Part shown: positions 1 through 7,157 of the stretch, in pieces
Numbering within the stretch: position 1 is the first letter of the stretch
Layout: each line of letters starts with the position of its first letter
NCBI GenBank assembly: GCA_026129465.1
Contig: JAHCIA010000001.1
Location: 2,555,964-2,619,963, forward strand
Source of the DNA: Flavobacteriales bacterium
Lineage (GTDB): Bacteria; Bacteroidota; Bacteroidia; Flavobacteriales_F; PHOS-HE28
Direction: 5' to 3'
Length of the DNA: 64,000 nucleotides
Program-made: the position numbers and the translations under genes
Notes under the pieces: generated by a model
Seen by the model: only the letters and a program-made list of their open reading frames with translations
The model's database searches: none
What the model was told of the DNA's origin: nothing

Positions 1-494
1 CGTAGTTGCCTGCGGTGGTGTACACATGGGTGGGGTTCTGCAGGTTGCTGGTGCTGCCATCGCCGAAGTTCCACAGGTAGGTGTAGACCGCTCCGGGCAA
101 GGAGGGTTGGTAGAAGAAGTGGAACACCCCGGCGTCGGAGACCTCATGGAAGAAATTCGCGTTGAGCCCGGCGCAGGCGCTGTCATTGCCCACGACCACC
201 ACGGCGCAATGCTGGTCCGTGCAGGTGATGGACGTTCCGTTGTCGTTGGAGTAGACGGAGGTGACCAGCAGACATACCTCGTAGGTGCCCGGACCGGGGA
301 ACAGGTGGAAGGGCTGCGCTTCGTTGGAGGTGGAGCCATCGCCGAAGTTCCAGTGCCAGAAGGTGTTCATACCCGTCCCGGAGGTGGTGTTGGCGAAGAG
401 GATCCCGCCCTCGACCCCGCTCCAGGTGAACCCAGCCTGAAGCTGAGCGCAGATATCGCCGCCGCCACCGCCACCCCAGCTCACCGGTTGGCAG
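1..494. repeat. 558-bp tandem duplication, copy A (cut by window edge)
   Basis: Bases 1-494 match 559-1052 at an offset of exactly 558 bp (186 codons, in frame). I see only two mismatches, at about 148/706 and 474/1032, and both are synonymous in the minus-strand PKD gene (Phe TTC/TTT and Gly GGT/GGC). The identity stops abruptly at 494/1052. More copies may lie left of the window. Confidence 0.9.
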
Positions 495-1351
495 GAGGTG
501 ATGGTGCAGACCGGCACGTTGGTGTTCGGCGCATAGACCATCACCGTGAGGCACACCTCGTAGTTGCCTGCGGTGGTGTACACATGGGTGGGGTTCTGCA
601 GGTTGCTGGTGCTGCCATCGCCGAAGTTCCACAGGTAGGTGTAGACCGCTCCGGGCAAGGAGGGTTGGTAGAAGAAGTGGAACACCCCGGCGTCGGAGAC
701 CTCATGGAAAAAATTCGCGTTGAGCCCGGCGCAGGCGCTGTCATTGCCCACGACCACCACGGCGCAATGCTGGTCCGTGCAGGTGATGGACGTTCCGTTG
801 TCGTTGGAGTAGACGGAGGTGACCAGCAGACATACCTCGTAGGTGCCCGGACCGGGGAACAGGTGGAAGGGCTGCGCTTCGTTGGAGGTGGAGCCATCGC
901 CGAAGTTCCAGTGCCAGAAGGTGTTCATACCCGTCCCGGAGGTGGTGTTGGCGAAGAGGATCCCGCCCTCGACCCCGCTCCAGGTGAACCCAGCCTGAAG
1001 CTGAGCGCAGATATCGCCGCCACCACCGCCACCCCAGCTCACCGGTTGGCAGGCCACCGATAGGCAGATGTCCTGGTTGGAGTTCGGGTTGGGGGCGTAG
1101 TACGCCGTAAGGCAAACCTCATAAACACCTGCCGCGGCGTATGTGTGGAAGGGGTTCTGCTGGGTGGAGGAATGGCCGTCGCCAAAGTCCCATTCCCAGG
1201 CGAAGGGCTGGTTGCCAATGGTGGCGTCCGTGAACTGGATGCCATTCGCCGTGGAAGCGTAGGTGAAATCCGCCTGCATGGCGTTGCACAGCGGCTGTGC
1301 CAGGATGCGGGTGGCGATCGACAGGACGAGGAGTAGGGTGGTGGTCCTCAT
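1..1351 (-). CDS. Secreted PKD-repeat protein, N-terminal part (runs off left edge)
   Basis: The minus strand is open from an ATG at 1351 to the window edge (about 450 codons), so the stop is outside. The protein begins with a signal peptide (MRTTTLLLVLSIATRILAQ) and then carries at least five PKD domains, recognised by WEWDFGDG, WHWNFGDG and YLWNFGDG motifs followed by a G-x-YEVCL strand. Glycine-rich linkers (SWGGGGGGD) separate domain pairs. The second and third domains are repeated almost exactly as the fourth and fifth (see the repeat entries). PKD domains are extracellular immunoglobulin-like modules of adhesins and secreted enzymes. A T9SS sorting domain would be expected at the unseen C-terminus, but this is inference. 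No catalytic domain is visible in this part. Confidence 0.85.
   Translation of the reverse strand, partial: MRTTTLLLVLSIATRILAQPLCNAMQADFTYASTANGIQFTDATIGNQPFAWEWDFGDGHSSTQQNPFHTYAAAGVYEVCLTAYYAPNPNSNQDICLSVACQPVSWGGGGGGDICAQLQAGFTWSGVEGGILFANTTSGTGMNTFWHWNFGDGSTSNEAQPFHLFPGPGTYEVCLLVTSVYSNDNGTSITCTDQHCAVVVVGNDSACAGLNANFFHEVSDAGVFHFFYQPSLPGAVYTYLWNFGDGSTSNLQNPTHVYTTAGNYEVCLTVMVYAPNTNVPVCTITSCQPVSWGGGGGGDICAQLQAGFTWSGVEGGILFANTTSGTGMNTFWHWNFGDGSTSNEAQPFHLFPGPGTYEVCLLVTSVYSNDNGTSITCTDQHCAVVVVGNDSACAGLNANFFHEVSDAGVFHFFYQPSLPGAVYTYLWNFGDGSTSNLQNPTHVYTTAGNY
559..1052. repeat. 558-bp tandem duplication, copy B
   Basis: This is the partner of 1-494. The unit encodes two PKD domains (WHWNFGDG type, then YLWNFGDG type) plus a poly-Gly linker. 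Right of 1052 the sequence is only distantly similar to the equivalent part of copy A (495-558), which marks the boundary of the duplicated unit. Confidence 0.9.
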
Positions 1352-1441
1352 GGTCTTGGTGTGGTGCGGGAATGACGATCGGCAAAGGCCAGCCGGCGCC
1401 CGTGATCGAAGATAGTTCGCGCCTGGCCGCATGGGGCCGCC

Positions 1442-1471
1442 TTGCTTATCGCATGCGGCTTTCTACTTTTG
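1442..1471 (+). promoter_or_regulatory. Bacteroidota-type promoter of tRNA-Asn
   Basis: TTG at 1442-1444, a 19-base spacer, then TACTTTTG at 1464-1471. This fits the Bacteroidota primary sigma consensus (TTG, 17-23 bases, TAnnTTTG). The tRNA begins 26 bases downstream. Confidence 0.75.
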
Positions 1472-1496
1472 CCGTCCCTTCGCAAGGGGGGAGCCT

Positions 1497-1570
1497 TCCC
1501 TGGTAGCTCAGCTGGTTAGAGCACCTGACTGTTAATCAGGGGGTCGCTGGTTCAAGTCCAGCCCGGGGAG
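1497..1570 (+). tRNA. tRNA-Asn (GTT)
   Basis: A 74-nt cloverleaf can be folded by eye. The acceptor stem is TCCCTGG/CCGGGGA, the D arm GCTC...GAGC, and the anticodon stem CCTGA/TCAGG with loop CTGTTAA, giving anticodon GTT. The T arm is GCTGG/CCAGC with TTCAAGT. The discriminator is G and the terminal CCA is not fully encoded (GCA follows). Confidence 0.95.
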
Positions 1571-1577
1571 CAGAATG

Positions 1578-1610
1578 AAGAAAGCCGCGACCAAGCGGCT
1601 TTCTTTGTTT
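1578..1610 (+). terminator. Intrinsic terminator after tRNA-Asn
   Basis: A perfect 11-bp stem (AAGAAAGCCGC and GCGGCTTTCTT) with a 6-base loop GACCAA merges into a T-rich tail TTTGTTT. It lies 8 bases past the tRNA. Confidence 0.85.
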
Positions 1611-1636
1611 GGTCGAACACCCTCCAGCACACCCCC

Positions 1637-2566
1637 ATGCAACTCGTAACCGTTGGCACCGTCGCTTTCGACCGCATCGAAACCCCCTTCGGCACGGCCG
1701 AAAAGACCGTGGGCGGCGCCGCCACCTACATCAGCCTGGCCGCTTCCGTGTTCCTGGACAAGATGGGCCTGGTGAGTGTGGTGGGGGATGATTTTCCGGA
1801 AGGCACCATGGCCGAGTTGCGCAAGCGTGGCGTGGACCTGCAAGGACTGGAGATCCTCAAGGGCAAGGAGAGTTTCTTCTGGGCCGGGCGCTACCACTAC
1901 GACATGAACACCCGCGACACACTGGAGACCCGCCTCAACGTGTTGCTTGAGTTGGACCCCAGGCTGCCCGAAGCGTACCGAAGCGCGCCCTACGTGATGC
2001 TCGGCAACCTGGACCCCAACGTGCAGGCCAAGGTGCTGGACCAGATGAACGAACGCCCGGCGCTGGTGGTGATGGACACCATGAATTTCTGGATGGACAG
2101 CGCCATGCCCAAGCTGCGCGAAACGATCGCTCGTGTGGACATCCTCACCATCAACGATGCGGAAGCGCGGCAACTCAGCGGCCAGCACAGCCTGGTGAAG
2201 GCCGCCGGGAAGATCCTGGCCATGGGACCCAAGTACCTGGTGATCAAGAAGGGCGAACACGGCGCGCTGCTTTTCAGCAAGGACCGTGTGTTCTTCGCCC
2301 CCGCACTTCCTTTGGAGGATGTGGTGGACCCCACCGGCGCTGGTGACACTTTCGCAGGGGGCTTCATTGGCTTCCTGGCGCGCACCCAGGACCACAGCTT
2401 CGACAACATGAAGCGCGCCATTATCGTGGGCAGCGCCCTGGCCAGCTTCTGCTGCGAGAAGTTCGGCATCGAGCGCATGCTGGAGATCACCCGCGAGGAC
2501 ATCGACCGCCGCATCCAGGAGTTCGTGGAGCTGGTGGACTTCGATATAGAGCTGGTGGAGGGCTGA
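1637..2566 (+). CDS. PfkB-family carbohydrate/nucleoside kinase
   Basis: 309 residues, a usual length for the ribokinase/PfkB family, which phosphorylates a sugar or nucleoside hydroxyl with ATP. The N-terminus has the substrate-binding stretch VGGAATYISLAAS (residues 25-37), TINDAEARQLSG follows at 171-182, and the C-terminal signature DPTGAGDTFAGG sits at 231-242 with the catalytic base Asp237. The enzyme is cytoplasmic with no signal peptide. It lies alone downstream of the tRNA-Asn terminator, and its stop codon abuts that of the convergent superoxide dismutase gene, so the neighbours do not identify the substrate. Ribose, adenosine and fructose derivatives are all possible. Confidence 0.85.
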   Translation: MQLVTVGTVAFDRIETPFGTAEKTVGGAATYISLAASVFLDKMGLVSVVGDDFPEGTMAELRKRGVDLQGLEILKGKESFFWAGRYHYDMNTRDTLETRLNVLLELDPRLPEAYRSAPYVMLGNLDPNVQAKVLDQMNERPALVVMDTMNFWMDSAMPKLRETIARVDILTINDAEARQLSGQHSLVKAAGKILAMGPKYLVIKKGEHGALLFSKDRVFFAPALPLEDVVDPTGAGDTFAGGFIGFLARTQDHSFDNMKRAIIVGSALASFCCEKFGIERMLEITREDIDRRIQEFVELVDFDIELVEG

Positions 2567-3322
2567 TCACCCCATCCGCTTCGCCACTTCCTCCCAGTTC
2601 ACCACGTTCCACCAGGCCGCCACATACTCGTTGCGCTTGTTCTGGTACTTCAAGTAGTAGGCGTGCTCCCACACGTCCAGGCCCAGCAGGGGCTTGCCTC
2701 GCAGGTCGCTGACGTCCATCACGGGGTTGTCCTGGTTGGGCGTGCTGCCGATCTCCAGTTTGCCGTCCTTTTCCACCAGCCACGCCCAGCCGCTGCCGAA
2801 GCGCTTCATGGCGGCATCGGTGAAGACCTCTTGGAGCTTCTGGAACGAGCCGAAGGAGGCGTTGATCGCGTCGAGCACCTTCCCCTCAGGAGCACCGCCC
2901 TTGCCCGGTCCCATCACCCGCCAGAAAAAGGTGTGGTTCCAGGCGCCGCCGCCATTGTTGCGGGCCTTGGTGCTGAAGGCGGAGATGCGGGCGAGAAAGT
3001 CCTCCTCGTTGGCGGCGGTGATGCCCTCTTCGGCCACGGCCTCCATCACATTCTTCACGTATGCCGCGTGGTGCTTGCCATAGTGGATCTCCATGGTGCG
3101 GGCATCGATGTGCGGCTCCAAGGCATCATAGGCGTAGGGCAGTGGCTGCTGCGCCATCACCAGGGGCGGATGCGTGGGTGCCCCCTCGCCGAGGTCATCC
3201 GGGCTTTCCTTCGGTGCGCCATCCGGCGTGCCGCATCCCCCCGCTTGCAGGATGACTGGTCCGGCCACCAGGGTGCCCAAGGTGGCTTTCAGCGAGCGGG
3301 AAAGGAATTGCTTGCGGTCCAT
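2567..3322 (-). CDS. Superoxide dismutase (Mn-type Fe/Mn family), exported
   Basis: 251 residues from the ATG at 3322. It converts superoxide to peroxide and oxygen. The metal ligands of the Fe/Mn family are all present: His80 (MEIHYGKHH), His130 (WNHTFFW), Asp216 and His220 (DVWEHAYY). The motif STPNQDNP with Gln197 and the small residues in NNGGGAWNH resemble the manganese type. The first 30 residues form an export signal (basic [12 protein letters not shown], then a hydrophobic stretch) ending in AGGC, so it may be a lipoprotein; the lipobox is not ideal. A start 48 bases upstream is possible in the same frame, but the signal peptide favours 3322. The gene is preceded by its own promoter-like octamer. 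Confidence 0.93.
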   Translation of the reverse strand: MDRKQFLSRSLKATLGTLVAGPVILQAGGCGTPDGAPKESPDDLGEGAPTHPPLVMAQQPLPYAYDALEPHIDARTMEIHYGKHHAAYVKNVMEAVAEEGITAANEEDFLARISAFSTKARNNGGGAWNHTFFWRVMGPGKGGAPEGKVLDAINASFGSFQKLQEVFTDAAMKRFGSGWAWLVEKDGKLEIGSTPNQDNPVMDVSDLRGKPLLGLDVWEHAYYLKYQNKRNEYVAAWWNVVNWEEVAKRMG

Positions 3323-3327
3323 GGCCC

Positions 3328-3335
3328 CGAAGGTA
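3328..3335 (-). promoter_or_regulatory. Promoter-like -7 octamer TACCTTCG before the SOD gene
   Basis: On the minus strand TACCTTCG ends 5 bases before the ATG at 3322. If used as a Bacteroidota -7 element, transcription would begin at or next to the start codon, giving a leaderless or nearly leaderless mRNA. No clear TTG was found at the usual upstream distance. Confidence 0.4.
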
Positions 3336-3370
3336 ATCCGCACGGGGCGGGGAAGTTGAGGTCCGGACAT

Positions 3371-3392
3371 GTGGTCGTGAACCTCCGACCAC
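3371..3392. other. Hairpin between biotin carrier and SOD genes
   Basis: GTGGTCG (3371-3377) and CGACCAC (3386-3392) form a 7-bp stem with an 8-base loop in the 100-bp gap between two minus-strand genes. There is no T tract. It could be a weak terminator of the biotin carrier gene. Confidence 0.35.
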
Positions 3393-3422
3393 TCAAGTTG
3401 TCAACCCCCAACAGACATCGTC

Positions 3423-3929
3423 TCAACCAAAACTCACCAACAACTGTCCCTTCTCCACGGCCTTGCCTTTCTCTGCCGCGATCGCGCTCACGGTCGCTTC
3501 ACCAGGCGCACGTATCACGTTCTCCATCTTCATCGCTTCCAGCACCAGCAGCGGGGTATCCTTCTGCACGGTGTCGCCGGGCCTTACCAGCACATCCAGC
3601 ACCAGGCCCGGCATGGGCGCTTTGATCTCGCGCACTTTCACGGCGGCCTTCTCCAAGCCGAGGGTCTTCATCAGCCGGCTCTGTTCGTCCTCCAACTTCA
3701 CCGTGTAGGTGCGCCCGCCGATGCGCATGCGCACAAGGCCCTGCTCCTTGTCTTCCTTCACCACTTGCACCCGGTGGCTGCGGCCATCCAGCAGCACACT
3801 GAATTCGGCCGGACCGGTGCGCACAAGGTCCGCCGCGCCGCCCTTGAGTGTCCATGGGGCATGGGGCGTGGCGCGCTCCAGCACGATCTCCTCCCGGTCG
3901 TTGACCTTGGCGTAGAGTTGTTTGGCCAT
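3423..3929 (-). CDS. Biotin/lipoyl carrier protein (biotin carboxyl carrier)
   Basis: 168 residues. The last 75 residues form a biotinyl domain: KAPMPGLV...LLVLEAMKMENVI, with the biotin-accepting lysine at about residue 134 in the AMKM motif. The N-terminal 95 residues resemble the small linker domain of acyl-CoA or pyruvate carboxylase carrier subunits. The protein carries carboxy-biotin between a biotin carboxylase and a carboxyltransferase, but neither partner gene is in the window, so the substrate (acetyl-, propionyl-CoA or pyruvate) cannot be fixed. It lies directly behind a duplicated fragment of the rnhA 3' end (3941-3986), which suggests it once followed rnhA. Confidence 0.88.
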   Translation of the reverse strand: MAKQLYAKVNDREEIVLERATPHAPWTLKGGAADLVRTGPAEFSVLLDGRSHRVQVVKEDKEQGLVRMRIGGRTYTVKLEDEQSRLMKTLGLEKAAVKVREIKAPMPGLVLDVLVRPGDTVQKDTPLLVLEAMKMENVIRAPGEATVSAIAAEKGKAVEKGQLLVSFG

Positions 3930-3935
3930 GGCCGG

Positions 3936-3943
3936 CGAAGTTA
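3936..3943 (-). promoter_or_regulatory. Promoter-like octamer TAACTTCG before the biotin carrier gene
   Basis: Minus-strand TAACTTCG lies 6 bases before the ATG at 3929. Its TAA is the stop codon of the duplicated rnhA tail. It is a weaker match to TAnnTTTG than others in the window. Confidence 0.3.
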
Positions 3944-3986
3944 TTCGAACATGCCGCCTTCGCCCTGCGCCTCGTAGCCCTCGTCC
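3941..3986. repeat. 46-bp direct repeat, left copy (rnhA 3'-end remnant)
   Basis: This is 43/46 identical to 5324-5369, the true 3' end of rnhA. On the minus strand it reads [14 protein letters not shown] and the TAA stop, exactly the RNase HI tail. The three mismatches are third-position synonymous changes. No start codon or RNase H sequence precedes it, so it is a fragment. Together with 5324-5369 it flanks the gene at 4033-5316. Confidence 0.85.
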
Positions 3987-4020
3987 CCATTATTGGGGGC
4001 TGATGGGCCACTTGAGCAGC

Positions 4021-4028
4021 TAAATTTG
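4021..4028 (+). promoter_or_regulatory. Promoter -7 octamer TAAATTTG
   Basis: TAAATTTG is an exact TAnnTTTG match ending 4 bases before the ATG at 4033. A TTG at 3993-3995 is 25 bases upstream, slightly longer than the usual spacing. Confidence 0.5.
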
Positions 4029-4032
4029 AGCT

Positions 4033-5316
4033 ATGCGCGGGTTGTACACTTCGCTCGGGTTAGCGTTCGGTGTTTCCGCGGCGGCCCAATGGGTTCCGGT
4101 GCCAGTATTTCTTCCACCTTGGTTCACATTCGGCAACTATAACAATGGCCCCGTAGTGTTCACCTCGCCGGGGATCGGCTTCACGGCGCAGAGCACATAC
4201 GTTTCGCCAAGCATCGGGTACATCTACAGGATCCTTGGCACTGCGGACGAATGGGGTACCCACCCGACCCTGAGCGATGGCGGTGGCGGGCCGGGTAGTC
4301 AGGGCATAACCGGTATGTGGCGCTCCAATGACCACGGTTGTTTCTTCAGACGGCTCAGTGGTGGGTCCTTCGAGCTGCGATCCTTCACATGGGTTGATGG
4401 GATCTATGAGCAGAAGGGCTATCCTTCATTCGGGTATCCGGGTGATACACTACGTGTTAGTCCCGTGAATGGGACCCGGGCCTATATCCACCTCCACAAG
4501 ATGGATGGGTCCTTCAGGATGCGTTGGGTGTGGCCTGTGGGATACAGGGAGGTGTACGGGCTTCCCGACACCGTGAACAGGGTGGTGGCGGTCGAGTTCC
4601 ATGACGAACAGACCGGCGCCGTGGTCTTGGTGTCCGAGGAGGGTGTTGGGGAAGTATGGGTGACAACTGACGCAGGAGAACAATGGTCGCGATCACATTC
4701 GGATGAGCAGCCCTGGTACAGGGCCATGGTCTGGTTGAGCGACCAAGTGGCGTGGATAGCAGGTGATGGCGGACGAATCATCATCACCCAAGACGCTGGA
4801 CAAACCTGGATCGAGCAGGCGTCACCAGCCTCCAACGATTGGTTGTGCGTGAGCGGCTATTCGCCGGAGCATCTCTGGATAGGTGGTCGGCAGGGAATGG
4901 TCTTCGCGACCAGGGACGGAGGGGAGAGTTGGTCGGACCTATCCTTGGATGCGGAGGAGGTCATTGAACTGATGACCTACCATAAGTTGGCCTATGCGAG
5001 GGCGCGCGTATGGCATTCGAGTGGTCAGTTGACGACTCGCTTTTTCAAAAGAGTGGTCTCCAGCGGTGGGGATTCCGCAGGGAGTGAGCCGTGGTGGAGT
5101 ATTGCTCCGAATGGCATTTTCCTGGAACTCGTGGAAGAAGACGAGGTGGTCCAGGACTTGAGCATGTACGATGCCGCTGGACGGCAGGTCCGTGTGGTCC
5201 GTTACGGGCGATCGGTCCCCTTGGAGCATTTGCCCGCAGGGGTTTATATCGCCCACCTGCGATCCAATTTGCGGAACAGTGCGGCCAAGATCCCTTGGCA
5301 GGGCAGGAACTGGTAG
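4033..5316 (+). CDS. Secreted YCF48/BNR-repeat-like protein with T9SS sorting domain
   Basis: 427 residues with an N-terminal signal peptide (MRGLYTSLGLAFGVSAAAQ). The middle holds three Asp-box-like strands, VWVTTDAGEQW, IIITQDAGQTW and VFATRDGGESW, typical of beta-propellers of the YCF48/sialidase-like group. The C-terminus (MYDAAGRQVRVVRYGRSVPLEHLPAGVYIAHLRS) has the DAxGR and LPAGVY pattern of a T9SS type A sorting domain, although the last residues (NSAAKIPWQGRNW) differ from the usual KVVV-type end. The protein is probably exported and surface-attached; its function is unknown. By eye the gene is less GC-rich than its neighbours, it runs opposite to the flanking genes, and it is bracketed by 46-bp direct repeats of the rnhA end, all pointing to insertion. 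Confidence 0.8.
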   Translation: MRGLYTSLGLAFGVSAAAQWVPVPVFLPPWFTFGNYNNGPVVFTSPGIGFTAQSTYVSPSIGYIYRILGTADEWGTHPTLSDGGGGPGSQGITGMWRSNDHGCFFRRLSGGSFELRSFTWVDGIYEQKGYPSFGYPGDTLRVSPVNGTRAYIHLHKMDGSFRMRWVWPVGYREVYGLPDTVNRVVAVEFHDEQTGAVVLVSEEGVGEVWVTTDAGEQWSRSHSDEQPWYRAMVWLSDQVAWIAGDGGRIIITQDAGQTWIEQASPASNDWLCVSGYSPEHLWIGGRQGMVFATRDGGESWSDLSLDAEEVIELMTYHKLAYARARVWHSSGQLTTRFFKRVVSSGGDSAGSEPWWSIAPNGIFLELVEEDEVVQDLSMYDAAGRQVRVVRYGRSVPLEHLPAGVYIAHLRSNLRNSAAKIPWQGRNW

Positions 5317-5323
5317 CGGCGTG

Positions 5324-5369
5324 TTATTCGAACATGCCGCCCTCACCCTGCGCCTCGTAGCCCTCATCC
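5324..5369. repeat. 46-bp direct repeat, right copy (inside rnhA 3' end)
   Basis: This is the partner of 3941-3986, offset by 1383 bp, with mismatches at the 19th, 22nd and 43rd positions of the repeat. The right copy is the working end of rnhA. Confidence 0.85.
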
Positions 5370-5797
5370 ACCTCCAGGTCCTGTTGTTGGCTGGCGGCCA
5401 CGGCCAGTCGGTCGCAGAGTTCGTTCAGCGGGTGGCCGTTGTGCCCGCGGATCCATTGGAAACGCACCTGGTGTTGTCTGTAGACCTTCAGGAAGCGCTT
5501 CCACAGGTCGGGGTTCTTCTTCTTGGCGAAGCCCTTCTTCTCCCAATCGAACACCCAGCCCTTGTCCACGGCATCCACCACGTATTTGCTGTCGCTCACC
5601 ACGGTCGCCTGCATGCCGGGCCGCTTCAATGCTTCCAGCGCCACGATCACCGCCAGCAGTTCCATGCGGTTGTTGGTGGTGCGCCGGAATCCGCCCCACA
5701 ATTCCTTGCGGTGCCTGCCGCTCTCCAGCACTGCGCCATAACCCCCCGGACCCGGGTTGCCGCTGGCGGCGCCGTCGGTGTGGATGGTCACATGCAT
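5324..5797 (-). CDS. rnhA: Ribonuclease HI
   Basis: 157 residues, the typical length. It cleaves the RNA strand of RNA-DNA hybrids. All active-site residues are visible: Asp8 ([16 protein letters not shown]), Glu46 (TTNNRMEL), Asp69 (VVSDSKYVV), His119 (RGHNGH) and Asp129 (ELCDRLA). The C-terminal tail [14 protein letters not shown] is duplicated at 3941-3986. Downstream on the same strand lies the inserted 4033-5316 gene instead of the presumed original neighbour, the biotin carrier gene. Confidence 0.96.
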   Translation of the reverse strand: MHVTIHTDGAASGNPGPGGYGAVLESGRHRKELWGGFRRTTNNRMELLAVIVALEALKRPGMQATVVSDSKYVVDAVDKGWVFDWEKKGFAKKKNPDLWKRFLKVYRQHQVRFQWIRGHNGHPLNELCDRLAVAASQQQDLEVDEGYEAQGEGGMFE

Positions 5798-5815
5798 GGG
5801 GGTGAAATGTATGCA

Positions 5816-5860
5816 GGGTGCGAGGGTGCAAGAGTGCGAAAGCCGACCCCTCTCGCACCC
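5816..5860 (-). terminator. Hairpin downstream of marC
   Basis: GGGTGCGAG (5816-5824) pairs with CTCGCACCC (5852-5860), a perfect 9-bp stem with a 27-base loop that itself holds imperfect GGGTGCRAG copies. It lies in the 78-bp gap between the minus-strand marC stop and the rnhA start. No T tract is present. Confidence 0.45.
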
Positions 5861-5875
5861 TTCAACCCGCGCCGA

Positions 5876-6487
5876 TCATCCGGGGGGGAACAGGTACGTG
5901 ATGTTCCCCGCGAACAGCTTCACCGCGATGGCCAGCAGGATGATGCCGAAAGCCTTGCGCAGCACAATGAGGCCCACACGCCCCAGCAGCCGTTCGATCT
6001 GGTTGGTGAGCAGCAGCACCAGGACGACGACCACCATGTTCAGCAGGATGGCGACCAGGATGTTCATCCGCTCGACCTCCGCGCGCAAGGAGAGGATGGT
6101 GGTGATGGTACCGGCTCCGGCGATCACCGGGAAGGCCAGCGGTACGATGCTGTAGATCTTGTTGTCGTCCTCGCCGCTCTTCAAACCCGGCGCCGAGGTG
6201 TCCTCGCGGAACAGCCGCACGCCCAGGATCATTTCCAGTGCCAGGAAAAAAAGCACGAAGGAGCCCGCCACGGCGAAGGAATTCACATCCAGGCCGAGGA
6301 ACTTCAGGATGGTCTCGCCCACGAAGAGGAAGGAGACCATGATGGCCAGGCTCACCAGCGTGGCCCGCGCCGGATAGATCTTGCCCGCCCTGCGGCGCAC
6401 ATCAAGTATGATGGGGATGCCTCCCACGATGTCGATCACCGCGAAGAGCACCAGGAATGCTTTGCCGATCTCGGCCAGGTCGAACAT
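5876..6487 (-). CDS. MarC-family integral membrane protein
   Basis: 203 residues with about six hydrophobic segments. The sequence begins with FLVLFAVIDIVGGIPIILDV and contains PLAFPVIAGAGTITTIL, where the P-x-A-x-P...GPG-like region is diagnostic of the MarC (UPF0056) family of inner-membrane proteins. Function is unsettled; the name comes from an old and disputed link to multiple antibiotic resistance. It lies between rnhA and purN on the same strand, with a hairpin downstream, and probably forms its own transcript. Confidence 0.88.
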   Translation of the reverse strand: MFDLAEIGKAFLVLFAVIDIVGGIPIILDVRRRAGKIYPARATLVSLAIMVSFLFVGETILKFLGLDVNSFAVAGSFVLFFLALEMILGVRLFREDTSAPGLKSGEDDNKIYSIVPLAFPVIAGAGTITTILSLRAEVERMNILVAILLNMVVVVLVLLLTNQIERLLGRVGLIVLRKAFGIILLAIAVKLFAGNITYLFPPG

Positions 6488-6559
6488 GGCGTTGGCGTGG
6501 TTGAGGGTTGAATGTTGCTGGTGGCTGGAGCCTGCTTGACGGCGGGCGGGGTTGTGCCA

Positions 6560-7132
6560 TCACCAAGAGGTATTTCGGATGACATGTTCCACGACCTGCG
6601 CATAGTGCTCGTGCTCCAGTGCATGGATGCGCTCGGCAAGCCGCTCAGGCGTGTCTTCGGGCAGCACGGTGCATTTCGCCTGGAAGAGGTGCTCGCCTTC
6701 GTCGTAGCGCTCGTTCACGAAATGGATGGTGATGCCGCTCTCCCGCTCTCCGGCGTCGATCACCGCGCGGTGCACGTGCGCGCCGTACATGCCCTTGCCG
6801 CCAAACTTCGGCAGCAGTGCCGGGTGGATGTTGACGATCCGCTTGGGGTAGGCCTTCACCATTTCCGCGGGGATGAGTCGCATAAAGCCGGCCAGCACCA
6901 CCAGGCCGATGCCCAGACCCTGGAACTCATGCTGCACGGTGCCGTCCTTCAGCTGTGCGCCATTGAAAAGGAAGACCGGCACACCGTGGTCCCAGGCGCG
7001 TTGCAGCACGCCCGCGCCCGGTTGGTCGCAGCCCACCAGCGCCACCTCGGCCGCCGGGTGGTCGGCGAAGTGCTCCATCAGGCGCTGGGCATTGGTGCCC
7101 GAGCCGCTGGCGAGGATGGCGATGCGCACCAT
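6560..7132 (-). CDS. purN: Phosphoribosylglycinamide formyltransferase (PurN)
   Basis: 190 residues from the ATG at 7132. It transfers the formyl group of 10-formyl-THF to GAR in purine synthesis. Seen are the N-terminal ILASGSGTNAQ phosphate-binding loop, the formyltransferase core NIHPALLPKFGG with catalytic Asn and His, and YDEGEHLFQ near the catalytic Asp. A longer in-frame reading upstream would overlap the divergent flavoprotein gene and lacks family similarity, so 7132 is preferred. Directly upstream on this strand is CACCTTCG four bases before the ATG, a variant of the promoter-like octamer seen elsewhere. Confidence 0.95.
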   Translation of the reverse strand: MVRIAILASGSGTNAQRLMEHFADHPAAEVALVGCDQPGAGVLQRAWDHGVPVFLFNGAQLKDGTVQHEFQGLGIGLVVLAGFMRLIPAEMVKAYPKRIVNIHPALLPKFGGKGMYGAHVHRAVIDAGERESGITIHFVNERYDEGEHLFQAKCTVLPEDTPERLAERIHALEHEHYAQVVEHVIRNTSW

Positions 7133-7157
7133 GGCACGAAGGTGCGATCTTCCGGGC

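Noticed and set aside
26..1063. Plus-strand frame of 345 codons with a perfect internal protein repeat
   Set aside because: It is the antisense shadow of the duplicated PKD gene. The minus strand has a signal peptide and PKD motifs, the plus strand nothing recognisable.
3941..5369. Insertion sequence around the 4033-5316 gene
   Set aside because: There are no terminal inverted repeats, no transposase, and the direct repeat (46 bp) is far longer than an IS target duplication. It is kept as an unexplained insertion.
5801..5815. TACATTTC upstream of rnhA as a promoter
   Set aside because: The last base of the octamer does not match and no upstream TTG was seen, so I left it out of the features.
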